Shown here in pieces: positions 25,360 to 34,705 of a stretch of 64,000 bases of DNA. The notes under the pieces were generated by a model that worked only from the letters and a program-made list of their open reading frames with translations, was not told the DNA's origin and did no database searches. Made by a program: the position numbers and the translations under genes. Origin of the DNA: Lysobacteraceae bacterium NML03-0222 (GTDB lineage Bacteria; Pseudomonadota; Gammaproteobacteria; Xanthomonadales; Xanthomonadaceae); assembly GCA_002798195.1 (NCBI GenBank), contig NWQM01000010.1:1-64000 (forward strand), given 5' to 3'. Numbering within the stretch: position 1 is the first letter of the stretch; every line of letters begins with the position of its first letter.

Positions 25360-26499
25360 ATGTCACGCATGTCTTTTCAGCTCCTTGGCCAGGACGGCGC
25401 TGCCCGTCGTGGTCGTCTTGTCTTCCCGCGCGGTACCGTGGAAACCCCGGCCTTCATGCCGGTGGGGACGTATGGTTCGGTGAAAGGGGTCTTTCCCGAA
25501 CAAATCCGCGCCTTGGGTGCGGAAATCATCCTCGGCAATACTTTTCATCTTTATTTGCGCCCCGGTCTTGAAGTCATCAAGGCGCATGGTGGCCTGCATG
25601 GCTTTGGCAAATGGCAAGGACCGATTCTGACCGATTCGGGCGGCTTTCAGGTGTTCTCGCTGGCGCACCGGCGCAAGATCACGGAACAAGGCGTGACCTT
25701 CGCCGCGCCCACCGATGGCCGCAAAGTGTTTCTGGGGCCGGAAGAATCGATGCACATCCAGAAAGTGCTGGATAGCGATATCGTGATGATTTTCGACGAA
25801 TGCCCGCCGGTGCAGGTCGATGGCGCACCGGTCAGCGCCGATATTGTTCGCCGCTCGATGGAATTGTCCCTGCGCTGGGCCGAGCGCAGCAAGCGTGCGC
25901 ATGAGGGCAATGACGCCGCCTTGTTCGGCATCGTCCAGGGTGGCGTGCATCACGAGCTGCGCAGCCGTTCGGCAGAAGGTTTGAAGGCGATTGGTTTTGA
26001 TGGCTATGCCATCGGCGGCCTGGCGGTGGGCGAAACCGAGCAAGAGCGCAATGCCATGCTTGATCACACCGCCCCGCAGCTGCCCGAAGACAAACCCCGC
26101 TACCTGATGGGCGTGGGGCGTCCTGAAGACCTGGTGGAAGCGGTCGCGCGCGGCGTGGACATGTTCGATTGCGTCATGCCCACCCGCAATGCCCGCAACG
26201 GCCATTTCTTCACCGCTACTGGCACGGTGCGTATCCGCAATGCCAAGTACGAGCATGACCTGGCGCCGATTGAACCCGGCTGCGACTGTTATGCCTGCGC
26301 CAATGGCTTTTCACGCAGCTACCTGCGCCATCTGGACCGCTGCAACGAAATGCTCGCACCGATGCTCGGCACGCTGCACAACCTGCGCTATTACCAGCGC
26401 TTGATGGCGCAGATGCGTGCGGCCATCGAGCAAGGCCGTTTTGCCGACTTCCGCGCCGAGTTTTACGCCGTGCGAGGGCTGCCTTTGCCGCGCGTTTGA
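25360..26499 (+). CDS. tgt: tRNA-guanine(34) transglycosylase
   Basis: This enzyme exchanges guanine-34 for preQ1 in tRNAs with GUN anticodons, in the queuosine pathway. The base-exchange acid/base Asp is in ILTDSGGFQVFSLAHRR and the nucleophile Asp is in FDCVMPTRNARNG. The zinc site is CDCYACANGFSRSYLRHL (three Cys and one His). I choose the ATG at 25360 (MSRMSFQLLGQDG) because xanthomonad homologues start this way; 25351 and 25369 are also possible. No queA or yajC follows, unlike in many proteobacteria. Confidence 0.94.
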   Translation: MSRMSFQLLGQDGAARRGRLVFPRGTVETPAFMPVGTYGSVKGVFPEQIRALGAEIILGNTFHLYLRPGLEVIKAHGGLHGFGKWQGPILTDSGGFQVFSLAHRRKITEQGVTFAAPTDGRKVFLGPEESMHIQKVLDSDIVMIFDECPPVQVDGAPVSADIVRRSMELSLRWAERSKRAHEGNDAALFGIVQGGVHHELRSRSAEGLKAIGFDGYAIGGLAVGETEQERNAMLDHTAPQLPEDKPRYLMGVGRPEDLVEAVARGVDMFDCVMPTRNARNGHFFTATGTVRIRNAKYEHDLAPIEPGCDCYACANGFSRSYLRHLDRCNEMLAPMLGTLHNLRYYQRLMAQMRAAIEQGRFADFRAEFYAVRGLPLPRV

Positions 26500-26550
26500 C
26501 TGTTTCATCCAAATCATGCGGCTTGAGCAGGCCTTCCCTTGGAGCGGTTT

Positions 26551-27747
26551 TCAGGCGTTGGCAGAATTTGCAGCAGCGGTAAACAGGATATCGGTGGAGG
26601 AGTTCAGTGCCGTTTCCACTGAATCCTGCACCACGCCGATGATGAAGCCGATGGCGACCACCTGCATGGCCACGTCGTTGGGGATATTGAAAAGGCTGGT
26701 GGCCAGGGGAATTAGCAGCAGCGAGCCACCGGCCACGCCCGAAGCGCCGCATGCGCCCAGCGTGGCGATGAGTGAGAGCAGCAATGCCGAGCCAAAATCC
26801 ACCTCGATGCCCAGGGTGTGCGCAGCCGCCAGGGTCATGACATTGATGGTGATGGCCGCACCGGCCATGTTGATGGTGGCGCCCAGCGGGATACTCACCG
26901 AATACAGATCCGGGTTCAGCCCCAGCTTGCGTGCCAGATGGATGTTGACCGGGATATTGGCCGCCGAGCTGCGGGTGAAAAATGCGGTAATGCCCGATTC
27001 GCGCAGGCAGGTGAACACCAGCGGATAGGGGTTGCGCCGGGTTTTGATGAACACGATCAGCGGATTGACCACTAGTGCGATAAACAGCATCGAGCCCACC
27101 AATACCCCCAGCAAGCGCGCATAGCCCAGGAGCGCGGCAAAGCCGGTTTCGGCCACCGTGCTTGCCACCAGCCCCAGAATGCCTACAGGTGCGGTGCGAA
27201 TCACCCATTTCACCACTTGCGAAACGGCATCGGCCAAATCGCCCATCAGCGCGCGGGTTTGCGTATTGGCCCGGCGCAGTGCCAGTCCCAGCAGGATGGC
27301 CCAGGTCAGGATGCCGATGTAATTGGCATTGGCAAGTGCCGCTACCGGGTTTGCGACCAGATTCATCAGGAGGTTCATCAGCACCTCATGCAGGCTGGCC
27401 GGGGCAGTTTGCTGGGCGGCATCAAGGCTGAGTTCCAGCCGGGTGGGGAACAGGAAGCTGGCCGCAACGGTGGTGAGTGCAGCCAGGAATGTGCCGGCCA
27501 GATACATCACCAATACCGGACGGATATAGCGCCCGGAGGCCGCCTGAAAGCGGCATAGCGCCGCGAGTACCAGCACGAAAATCAGCACCGGGGCGAGAGC
27601 CTTGAGCGCGCCGACAAACAAATTGCCGAGGAGCGAAAGCCCGGCGGCGACATCGGGCAGGAAGGTGCCCAATAGAGCCCCAAATACCAGCGCCAGTGCG
27701 ATTTGTGGCACCAGACCAAAGCGTTCGGCAGGGGGTGCAGTATTCAT
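26551..27747 (-). CDS. sstT: Serine/threonine:sodium symporter SstT
   Basis: An inner-membrane dicarboxylate/amino acid:cation symporter (SLC1 fold) that takes up serine and threonine with Na+. The 398-residue protein has the family's eight helices and re-entrant loops. The helical-hairpin signature FTRSSAANIPVN is present, with the Na+-site IPLGATINMAGAAITI and the following ACGASGVAGGSLLLIP. I take the ATG at 27747 (MNTAPPAERFGLVPQ). It converges on tgt with no clear terminator between. Confidence 0.9.
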   Translation of the reverse strand: MNTAPPAERFGLVPQIALALVFGALLGTFLPDVAAGLSLLGNLFVGALKALAPVLIFVLVLAALCRFQAASGRYIRPVLVMYLAGTFLAALTTVAASFLFPTRLELSLDAAQQTAPASLHEVLMNLLMNLVANPVAALANANYIGILTWAILLGLALRRANTQTRALMGDLADAVSQVVKWVIRTAPVGILGLVASTVAETGFAALLGYARLLGVLVGSMLFIALVVNPLIVFIKTRRNPYPLVFTCLRESGITAFFTRSSAANIPVNIHLARKLGLNPDLYSVSIPLGATINMAGAAITINVMTLAAAHTLGIEVDFGSALLLSLIATLGACGASGVAGGSLLLIPLATSLFNIPNDVAMQVVAIGFIIGVVQDSVETALNSSTDILFTAAANSANA

Positions 27748-27891
27748 GAGGATTCCTTCGCTGGCGGATAGCTGCACAGGGTAGGGCAAAATCCAGCTTT
27801 TGTTCACGAAAATGCCCGCTGCCGGGGGCATGGACTTGTCATCTTGGCGCGTGCCATTCAAAGTGGCGGCAGGTTCCATGGGGAGTTCCCG

Positions 27892-29910
27892 ATGAAGATG
27901 ATGAAAACCGTGCTGGCAGGCGCAGCCCTGCTTGCCAGCGGCAGTGTGATGGCGCAGGCCGGCATGAATTTGCAGCAACTGGCGCAGCTGCGCGCAGTGA
28001 CGCAAGTAAAAATCAGCCCGGATGGGCGGCAATTGGCCTATGCCTTGTCGGTACCGCGGCAAGTGGGTGTAGATGAAGACGGTGCGGCGAATTTCGAGTT
28101 GCATATCAGCGATGCTCGTGGCACGAGCCGCGGCTTTGTCACTGGTCAGGTGAATGTGGGCGCGCTGAACTGGCAGGCCGACTCTGCGGCGGTGACTTAT
28201 CTTGCCAAGCGTGAAGGGGATGATGCCCGCGCGCTGTATCGCATTCCGCTGGCCGGTGGCGAATCGCAGCGGCTCATCAAGCTGAAAACCGATATTCGCA
28301 GCTACAGCTTCTCGCCTGATGGGCGTCAGGTTGCACTGCTGGCATCGGTGCCGGAAAGCGAAGCCGTCGCAGCGCTCAGGAAAAAAGGCTTTAGCCAAAA
28401 GGTGTACGAAGAAGACTGGCGGCCGGTGGGTGTTTGGATTGCCGACCTTGGCGCGGGCGCTGCTGCGCCAAGGTTACTGCCGGTGGAAGGCAGTGTGCAA
28501 TCGGTGAGCTGGAGCCCGGCCGGTGACCGCCTGGCCTTGGCAGTCGCCCCGCGGCAGCTGACCGACGATACCCTGGTGTTCACCCGTATCCAGATGGTGG
28601 CGCCCGATGGCAGGCTGCTGGGGCGTGTGGATAACCCGGGCAAGCTGGGCAAGCTCGCTTGGAGCCGTGACGGTGAGCAGCTAGCCTTTATTTCCGCCGC
28701 CGACAAGCATGACTCGATGCAGGGGCGGCTGATGGTAACTGGCAAGTCCGGTGGCGAGTTCCGCGATGTATTGCCCGGCCTGTTGGGGCAAGTGGCGGAT
28801 ATGGAATGGCTTGAAGGCAGCAGACTGCTGTTTGTCAGCCATGAAGGCGTGGAGGCGCGTGTAGGCGAAGTCAATGCCATGGGCGGCGCAGCACGCAACG
28901 TGCTGGCATTGGGCGGGCCGATTTGGACCGGCATCTCCGCAAGCCGTGATGGCAAACTGGGGCTCCTGGGCAGCACGGCGCAGCATCCCGCCGAGGCCTT
29001 CATTGCCGAAACGGGTGATGCCAGACGGCTGACACAGAGCAATCCGCAACTGGCGCAGATCGCCCTGGCGCGGCAGGAAGTAGTGCGTTACAAGAGCCGC
29101 GACGGGCTGGAGCTGGAGGGCTTGTTGGTACATCCGCTGAGGCGGCAGGGCAATGCGCGCGTGCCGCTGGTGACCATCGTCCATGGCGGGCCTGAATCGC
29201 ATTACAGCAACGGTTGGCTGACGGCATATTCGCAGCCGGTGCAAGTGCTGGCCGCACAAGGCTTTGCCTCGTTCCTGCCCAATTACCGCAGCAGTACCGG
29301 GCGCGGAGTGGAATTTTCCAAGCTGGGCTTTGGCAAACCGGGCATGGGCGAGTTTGATGACATCGTTGATGGCGTTGACCACCTGATTGCCAGCGGCCTT
29401 GTGGACAAGGACAAGGTCGGCATCACCGGCGGCTCCTATGGCGGTTATGCCAGTGCCTGGGGCGCGACTTATTACAGCGAGCGCTTCGCCGCATCAGTGA
29501 TGTTTGTCGGCATTTCTGACCAGTCCAGCCTGATTACCACCGGCGACATCCCTTGGGAGCAGTATCTGGTGCATATGGGCAAATGGCCGTGGGAGGACGA
29601 GGCCATGTTTCGCCAGCAAAGCCCGGTGAATCATGCTGGCAAATCACGCACGCCGACCTTGATTCTGCATGGCGAGGCCGACCCGCGCGTGCCGGTGATG
29701 CAGTCCTACATGATGTATCGCTATCTGAAACTGGCCGGACAGGCGCCGGTGCGGCTGGTGCTGTATCCGGGCGAAGGCCATGGCAACCAGCGCGCCGCCT
29801 CGCGCTATGACTATTCGCTGCGGCTGCTGCGCTGGATGCAGCATTATCTGACCGGCCCCGGAGGCGAGCCGCCGCCGTATGCGCTTGATTATCAATTGCC
29901 GAAGAAGTGA
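27892..29910 (+). CDS. S9 family prolyl oligopeptidase-like peptidase
   Basis: An exported serine peptidase. A signal peptide (MKMMKTVLAGAALLASGSVM, cleavage at MAQA) starts at the ATG at 27892 behind a GGGGAG site. Residues about 45-390 form a PD40-type beta-propeller (VKISPDGRQLAYALSV, SYSFSPDGRQVALLASVPES). The alpha/beta hydrolase domain has Ser515 in GGSYGGYAS, Asp597 in GEADPRVPVMQS and His630 in GEGHGNQ. At 672 aa it is of the size of acylaminoacyl peptidase/DPP relatives. It is likely a periplasmic scavenger of peptides, an abundant class in this lineage. Confidence 0.92.
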   Translation: MKMMKTVLAGAALLASGSVMAQAGMNLQQLAQLRAVTQVKISPDGRQLAYALSVPRQVGVDEDGAANFELHISDARGTSRGFVTGQVNVGALNWQADSAAVTYLAKREGDDARALYRIPLAGGESQRLIKLKTDIRSYSFSPDGRQVALLASVPESEAVAALRKKGFSQKVYEEDWRPVGVWIADLGAGAAAPRLLPVEGSVQSVSWSPAGDRLALAVAPRQLTDDTLVFTRIQMVAPDGRLLGRVDNPGKLGKLAWSRDGEQLAFISAADKHDSMQGRLMVTGKSGGEFRDVLPGLLGQVADMEWLEGSRLLFVSHEGVEARVGEVNAMGGAARNVLALGGPIWTGISASRDGKLGLLGSTAQHPAEAFIAETGDARRLTQSNPQLAQIALARQEVVRYKSRDGLELEGLLVHPLRRQGNARVPLVTIVHGGPESHYSNGWLTAYSQPVQVLAAQGFASFLPNYRSSTGRGVEFSKLGFGKPGMGEFDDIVDGVDHLIASGLVDKDKVGITGGSYGGYASAWGATYYSERFAASVMFVGISDQSSLITTGDIPWEQYLVHMGKWPWEDEAMFRQQSPVNHAGKSRTPTLILHGEADPRVPVMQSYMMYRYLKLAGQAPVRLVLYPGEGHGNQRAASRYDYSLRLLRWMQHYLTGPGGEPPPYALDYQLPKK

Positions 29911-29940
29911 GTTTCTGCAAAACACGGCTGAACTATCCGC

Positions 29941-29978
29941 ATCCCCGTACTTTTGTTGCGGGGATAAGGCTGTTTTTT
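29941..29978 (+). terminator. Terminator-like hairpin after the S9 peptidase gene
   Basis: ATCCCCG (29941-29947) pairs with CGGGGAT (29959-29965), and a run of seven T follows at 29972-29978. Confidence 0.5.
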
Positions 29979-30017
29979 TGCGGTATTTCAGTGCCGGGAT
30001 ATGCGTCCGGCAGCGCA

Positions 30018-30195
30018 CCCACTTTCTTTTGGAAAGAAAGTGGGCAAAGAAACTGCCCTGACTGGCGCGCTCCGCTACGCGGAGTACCCTGCGCTCCTCG
30101 CAACAAATGGCGACAGGGCAAACTCGCGTTGCTCAAACATGCCCTGTCTTGTTTCCATTTGTCGCTGCGGTACTCGGCGCGCCAGAACAGGGCGG
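30018..30195. repeat. Composite palindromic intergenic element
   Basis: It begins with a perfect 12-bp hairpin (CCCACTTTCTTT, loop TGG, AAAGAAAGTGGG; 30018-30044). A long interrupted inverted repeat follows, in which CTGGCGCGC at about 30061 pairs with GCGCGCCAG near 30175-30185; GAGTACC, ACAAATGG and GACAGGGCA also recur in inverted order. From memory similar hairpins occur in many intergenic regions of xanthomonads, so this is probably a dispersed repeat. That cannot be confirmed from one copy. Confidence 0.5.
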
Positions 30196-30249
30196 AGAAT
30201 CAAAAGCCAAAGCGGCTGAGCCGCAGCCAGAAAGCCCAATGAGTCCAAC

Positions 30250-31176
30250 ATGAGCCAGACCTATCCCATCGGAACCCCCGGCATCCCCTGGGGCGCAGCA
30301 GAAAAACAGCAGTGGCGCGCCCGGCAAAAACGCCAGCGCAGCTATGCCGAAGAAGTGCAAAGCGCCATTCGTGCATTGGCCGATGATTTTGAACTTGTCC
30401 AGTATGGTGAGCTTGATTACGGCGCCGATGGCCGCTTTCCGCTTTGCGGGCTGAAATCCCGCCCCTGGGATGAGACGCTGGATGTGGCGCTGATTACCGG
30501 CGGCGTGCATGGCTATGAAACCAGTGGCGTGCATGGCGCTTTGCTGTTTGCCCGCGAACATGCGGCGCACTATGCCGGACGCATCAATCTGTTGATTGCA
30601 GCCTGCGTCAGCCCTTGGGCCTATGAGCGCATCCAGCGTTGGAATGCCGATGCCATTGACCCCAACCGCTCGTTTTATCCGCAAAGCCCGGCACAGGAGG
30701 CGGCGCTGTTGATGGCCTGGGTGGCGCAGCAGCCGGGCAGGATGCGCCTGCATATCGACCTGCATGAAACCACCGACAGCGATGAAAGCGAATTCCGTCC
30801 GGCGCTGGCCGCGCGCGATGGCAAGCCGTTCGTGCCCGGTACCATTCCCGATGGCTTTTATCTGGTGGATGATTCAGCACGGCCACAACCGGCTTTCCAG
30901 CGCGCCATCATCGAGCGCGTGGCGGCTGTGACCCATATCGCCCCGGCCGATGCGGATGGCTGCATCATCGGCTCGCCAGTGGTGGCTGAAGGCGTGATCG
31001 AGTACGACTGCAAGGGACTGGGACTGTGCGCAGGTCTTAGCGATGCGCCATATGTCACCACCACCGAAGTGTATCCAGACAGCCCAAGAGCCACGTCCGC
31101 GCAATGCAACCAAGCACAGGCCGCGGCGGTCTGCGCGGCGCTGGATTTTGTGCTGGCAAGGCAGGGAGAAGCATGA
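30250..31176 (+). CDS. M14 family zinc carboxypeptidase-like protein
   Basis: A 308-residue cytoplasmic-looking metallopeptidase. The zinc ligands are His87 and Glu90 in GGVHGYETSG and a later His in MRLHIDLHETTD. The catalytic Glu is likely in GVIEYDC. No signal peptide is seen. It resembles the short M14 proteins with a succinylglutamate-desuccinylase-like fold. Its stop overlaps the next start (ATGA), so the following lipoprotein gene was translated from the same message. Confidence 0.82.
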   Translation: MSQTYPIGTPGIPWGAAEKQQWRARQKRQRSYAEEVQSAIRALADDFELVQYGELDYGADGRFPLCGLKSRPWDETLDVALITGGVHGYETSGVHGALLFAREHAAHYAGRINLLIAACVSPWAYERIQRWNADAIDPNRSFYPQSPAQEAALLMAWVAQQPGRMRLHIDLHETTDSDESEFRPALAARDGKPFVPGTIPDGFYLVDDSARPQPAFQRAIIERVAAVTHIAPADADGCIIGSPVVAEGVIEYDCKGLGLCAGLSDAPYVTTTEVYPDSPRATSAQCNQAQAAAVCAALDFVLARQGEA

Positions 31177-31837
31177 AACGCATTACTTGCGCGGCGCTAT
31201 GGCTTGGCTTAGTGGCCTGTAGCGGCGCGCCGCCTGCCGAGGAAACAGCGCAAACGACGCAGTTGCAGCAGGCAGGGAAGGGCATCGAGGCGGCAGAGAT
31301 GGCCGAGCATATGCTGGCGCTGAGAGCCGCGGCCGTGTTGGGGGATCAGCCGGAAGTTGAGCGGCGTATGGCAGCCATGAACGAACAAATGCGTCTGGCG
31401 ATGCGCATACCCGATCCGGCGCGTCCGGTGAACCGGGAGGCGGCACGTGCCCAAGTGCTTGCGCTTGAGGGGGGCGCAGTGTGGTATGGGTCGATCAGAA
31501 CCATTTGCTGGTCCGGGTGACGGCAGCGCCATTGCGTACACAAGCAATGATTGACCAGATTTGCCTGCGGTTGCAGCCCTTGGGCGATACCTTGGCGGTG
31601 GTGGTCAATTTGCAGGCAGCAACGGCACATGATTATTCGCAGCTGCAGACCTTGAGTCGCAACTGCCAGTTGCAGGGGGATGAACGCGCCTTTCTGCAAG
31701 CCCGGCGGGAAATGGATGTGTTGCCCGAGCACTATCGTCAGCAGCAGGCCAATGCCATGCAGCATCAAAACACGATTCGCAAGCCACGCGATGAGGAAGC
31801 CGTGCGCGCCTACCTGCAGAACACGCCGCAGATGTAA
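31173..31837 (+). pseudogene. Lipoprotein gene split by a frameshift
   Basis: The first frame starts at 31173 with a lipoprotein signal (MKRITCAALWLGLVACSGAP) and runs into out-of-frame residues before stopping at 31520. A second frame continues from about 31469 to the stop at 31837 (VWVDQNHLLVRVTAAPLRTQ) and looks like the natural second half. The switch falls on a run of six G at 31469-31474. One more G would give LEGGRSVVWVDQNHLL as a single protein of about 221 aa. It is either a real slippage mutation, a phase-variable tract, or a sequencing error. The function is unknown. It overlaps the M14 gene by four bases. Confidence 0.65.
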
Positions 31838-31870
31838 AGCGTGCTGTATGCGGGGGATCAGGCAAACAAA

Positions 31871-31894
31871 ACGCCGCAGTTTTCTCTGCGGCGT
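31871..31894 (-). terminator. Terminator between convergent genes
   Basis: ACGCCGCAG and CTGCGGCGT enclose TTTTCT. Read on the minus strand the stem is followed by TTTTGTTT, so it mainly serves the minus-strand gene ending at 31919. Confidence 0.7.
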
Positions 31895-31918
31895 TGCAGT
31901 CAAAGCCCCAAAGCAAAA

Positions 31919-32737
31919 TCAGGGATTGAGCTTCTTTCCGGCGCTATCTTCGTTGCCGGAATTACCCAGCAGCCCCTGGATGGCAGGTGGCAGGGCAAAG
32001 ACTTCATCGCTGGGCGGGGTGGTGTCAAAGCCGGTGAACTTCAGCACCTGGGTCTGCCCCATCATCTGCATTTCAGAATGCACCGGCATTGTGTAGCCGG
32101 CCAAGTCGCCATATTGCTTGATGACGGTGGTGACTTCAATTTCGCCCATCGGTGAGCTGGTCTTGCCGCCGCTGGCAAGCAGCAAGCCATCATCGACGCC
32201 GTAGCAGTCCCAGCTTTCGCGGCCGGACTTCCATTGGATATTCACTTTATCGCAGCGTTTGCCGTTGTATTCGGCGATGCCGACGATGCTCATCGCATCC
32301 ACGAAGTTTGGCAGGCGGCGGATGGCATCGGGATGATAGCTTTCCAGCTGCTGGGCGCGCTCGCTGCCTTCCAGAAGCCGCGGTCCTTGGAACGGGTCCA
32401 TCATCCATACGGTTCCATCAATGATGCCGGACTCGATGGCACCGACACCGGGCAGCTCGACCTTGCTGATGATTTTTTGATGGCCGCTGAATGAAACCGT
32501 CATCGGTGCATTGATCCCGGCAGCGGGGATGGAAAAGCTGCCAATCAAGGTGCCGGTCTGGCTTTTCTGGATATTGTCCATGCCGCCCAGAGCCTGGATA
32601 TGGCGATCCACCAAGACGCGCGGATCGGGGCGAGTGGTGCTATCGGCACGGGCTGCCGGCGTGTTCGCCATCAATGGCACGGCCATCAAAACGGTCAGCG
32701 CAAGCAGGGTAGGGCGCAGCGGGCGGGTTTTCATCAT
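31919..32737 (-). CDS. Exported protein of unknown function (LolA-like/DUF family)
   Basis: A 272-residue protein with a signal peptide (PTLLALTVLMAVPLMANTPAARAD). The mature part contains HIQALGGMDNIQKSQTGTLIGSF and long beta strands (GINAPMTVSFSGHQKIISKVE, DGTVWMMDPFQGPRLL), reminiscent of outer-membrane lipoprotein-sorting (LolA/LolB-like) folds. The start at 32737 has a strong AGGAG site and overlaps the stop of the S41 protease gene (ATGA). The coupling suggests a joint envelope role, which is inference. Confidence 0.65.
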   Translation of the reverse strand: MMKTRPLRPTLLALTVLMAVPLMANTPAARADSTTRPDPRVLVDRHIQALGGMDNIQKSQTGTLIGSFSIPAAGINAPMTVSFSGHQKIISKVELPGVGAIESGIIDGTVWMMDPFQGPRLLEGSERAQQLESYHPDAIRRLPNFVDAMSIVGIAEYNGKRCDKVNIQWKSGRESWDCYGVDDGLLLASGGKTSSPMGEIEVTTVIKQYGDLAGYTMPVHSEMQMMGQTQVLKFTGFDTTPPSDEVFALPPAIQGLLGNSGNEDSAGKKLNP

Positions 32738-34098
32738 GGAGTCTCCTGGGTGGGCACGGTGTCGGCTTGCAGCCACTGTTGCAAAGCGCGAAGTGTAGCG
32801 TCCTGCCCGGCGTGCAATGTTTCAAAAGTGTTGGGCGCAAAGATGTCCGGGGTAATGCCGATGCCTTCCAGACGTTGGCCATTGGGGGCGGTCAGGTCAG
32901 CCACGGCATACAGCAGGCGGTCGCCATTGGGCAGGGTATTCATCAGTGATGGCAAGGCCATGCCGGCCGAGGGCGTGCCAATGATGGTGGCGCGCCCGGC
33001 TTGTTGCAGCCCTGAGGCAAACACTTCCGAAGTGCTGGCCGAACGTCCATCCAGCAAGATGGCGAGTTTGCCACTGTAAGGCGTGAGCGGCTTGCCATCA
33101 TCGCTGACCCGGCGTGGCAGCGCGGGCAGGCGTGCGCTGGCGCCGCCGGCACTGAAGTAGCCAAGTGGGGTGGGTTCGTTTACCAGATAGCCGCCCACCC
33201 CCATCGCCGTGCCAATCACCCCGCCGGGATTGCCGCGCAGGTCAATGGCGATGGCCTTGCAATCGCGCACTTCGGCCAATGCCTTGGGGAAGGCTTGATT
33301 GAGTGCCGGTGCCCAGAGATTGAAGCGGATAAGCCCCAGACAACCGCCATCGGCCAGCGCAAGACGCCGCTGATGGAGGTAGAACAGAGCAGGTGGCAAT
33401 AGAGGGATATTGACCAGCTCGCCCGTTGCGGGCGCAGGCACCACTTCGCGTATTTGCGTGCGGTTTTGCGCATCGCGCAATTCCAGTTTGAGCTTGCGCG
33501 CCTGTGCGCTGGTTTCCAGCAGGCTGGCAATGGCCGACTCGAAATACATCTGCGCCGTGCGCCGGGCTTTGGGTTCGAGTTTTTCAATTTCGGCAAGCGC
33601 CGTTGCCATTGTCCGGCCATTGATGCGTTCAATCCGCCAGCCGGGCTGGATGCCCTGGATGGCTGCGGGCGAGCCGGGCGTCACCTGCAGCACTGCAAGC
33701 TCGCCTTCCACCATGCCTGCGACCAGCCCACTATCGCGGAAGCCGCTCAACACCGGCTCAAGTTTGCCGCTATGGGCAATATCCACCGCATCGGCGGGAA
33801 TCAGGTTGAAGTGGGATTCACCGATTTCATCCAGCATCGCCTGAATGCTTTGCCTCAGCTCATCCTTATTACGGGCACGCGCTGCGGTCGGCCGATGACG
33901 CCGGGCAACCGCATCCCAGTCGATGCCGCGCGCGCGCACTGCATACGGGCTTTCATCCACCAGAAGCCAGGCCGCATCGAAGGTTTCGGCTGCCAGTTGA
34001 CTGTCGAATTTGGCCGTTTGCCGCGCCTGGACAGCGGGCGTGGCGGCAAGCAAAACGCCAAGGCTTGAAGCAAGCAGAATGCGGGACATGCTGGTCAT
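32734..34098 (-). CDS. S41 family peptidase (tail-specific protease-like)
   Basis: An exported serine peptidase with a signal peptide (MSRILLASSLGVLLAATPAV, QARQ). A helical region is followed by a PDZ domain (about 140-215, GMVEGELAVLQVTPGSPA, GIQPGWRIERINGRTM) and an S41 catalytic domain with GCLGLIRFNLW, IAIDLRGNPGGVIGTA and the nucleophile region LLDGRSASTSEVFASGLQ. Several in-frame starts exist (34101, 34098, 34089), all just ahead of the signal peptide; none has a strong ribosome-binding site. It is the first gene of a two-gene unit with the 31919-32737 gene. Confidence 0.85.
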   Translation of the reverse strand: MTSMSRILLASSLGVLLAATPAVQARQTAKFDSQLAAETFDAAWLLVDESPYAVRARGIDWDAVARRHRPTAARARNKDELRQSIQAMLDEIGESHFNLIPADAVDIAHSGKLEPVLSGFRDSGLVAGMVEGELAVLQVTPGSPAAIQGIQPGWRIERINGRTMATALAEIEKLEPKARRTAQMYFESAIASLLETSAQARKLKLELRDAQNRTQIREVVPAPATGELVNIPLLPPALFYLHQRRLALADGGCLGLIRFNLWAPALNQAFPKALAEVRDCKAIAIDLRGNPGGVIGTAMGVGGYLVNEPTPLGYFSAGGASARLPALPRRVSDDGKPLTPYSGKLAILLDGRSASTSEVFASGLQQAGRATIIGTPSAGMALPSLMNTLPNGDRLLYAVADLTAPNGQRLEGIGITPDIFAPNTFETLHAGQDATLRALQQWLQADTVPTQETP

Positions 34099-34153
34099 CA
34101 TCCGAAAAGCCCGCAGCATAGCCGGGTTTTGCCCGATACGCTGCAGCGCAGGT

Positions 34154-34657
34154 TCAGGCATATTTGTTGTGCGCGCGCATCAGCTGCTGTTTTTCCCGGT
34201 TCCAGTCGCGCTCCTTGCTGGCAGCGCGCTTGTCGTGTGCCTGCTTGCCCTTGGCCAGCGCGATTTCCGCCTTCACCTTGTTGCCTTTCCAGTACAGCGC
34301 GGTGGGGATGATGGTGTAGCCATCGCGCTGCACCCGGCCAATCAGGTTGTCGATTTCGCGCCGGTGCAGCAATAGCTTGCGGCTGCGGCGCTCATCGGCA
34401 CGGATATGGGTGGAGGCCTGAATCAGCGGCGTGATTTGTGCGCCAAACAAAAACATCTCGCCATCTTTGATGAGTGCATAGCTCTCGCCGATATTGGCGC
34501 GTCCTGCGCGGATTGCCTTCAGCTCCCAGCCTTGCAGCGCAAGCCCGGCTTCAAAACGCTGCTCCAGGTGATATTCATGTTTGGCACGCTTGTTGAGCGC
34601 GATGGTCGGGTTCTTTGCCGTATCCTTTGCGCCCTTGTTTTTTTGATTCTTGCTCAT
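34154..34657 (-). CDS. smpB: SsrA-binding protein SmpB
   Basis: The tmRNA-binding partner in trans-translation. The 167-residue protein has an N-terminal Lys/Asn-rich lead, then IALNKRAKHEYHLEQRFEAG, GWELKAIRAGRANIGESYAL and the OB-fold core, and ends in a basic helix (KAEIALAKGKQAHDKRAASK, DWNREKQQLMRA). The ATG at 34657 opens MSKNQKNKGAKD. It is divergent from ratA, a standard arrangement in gammaproteobacteria. The ssrA gene is not in the window. Confidence 0.95.
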   Translation of the reverse strand: MSKNQKNKGAKDTAKNPTIALNKRAKHEYHLEQRFEAGLALQGWELKAIRAGRANIGESYALIKDGEMFLFGAQITPLIQASTHIRADERRSRKLLLHRREIDNLIGRVQRDGYTIIPTALYWKGNKVKAEIALAKGKQAHDKRAASKERDWNREKQQLMRAHNKYA

Positions 34658-34705
34658 GGCGGCATTGTCGCCGATGAGCCGGGAAATTGCAGTGAGGATG
34701 TTGGT

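Larger units (their letters stand above)
29911..30249. other. Intergenic region with terminator and large palindromic element
   Basis: No gene is supported in these 339 bases. They hold a terminator-like hairpin right after the S9 gene and a larger, structured palindromic element, listed separately. Confidence 0.55.
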
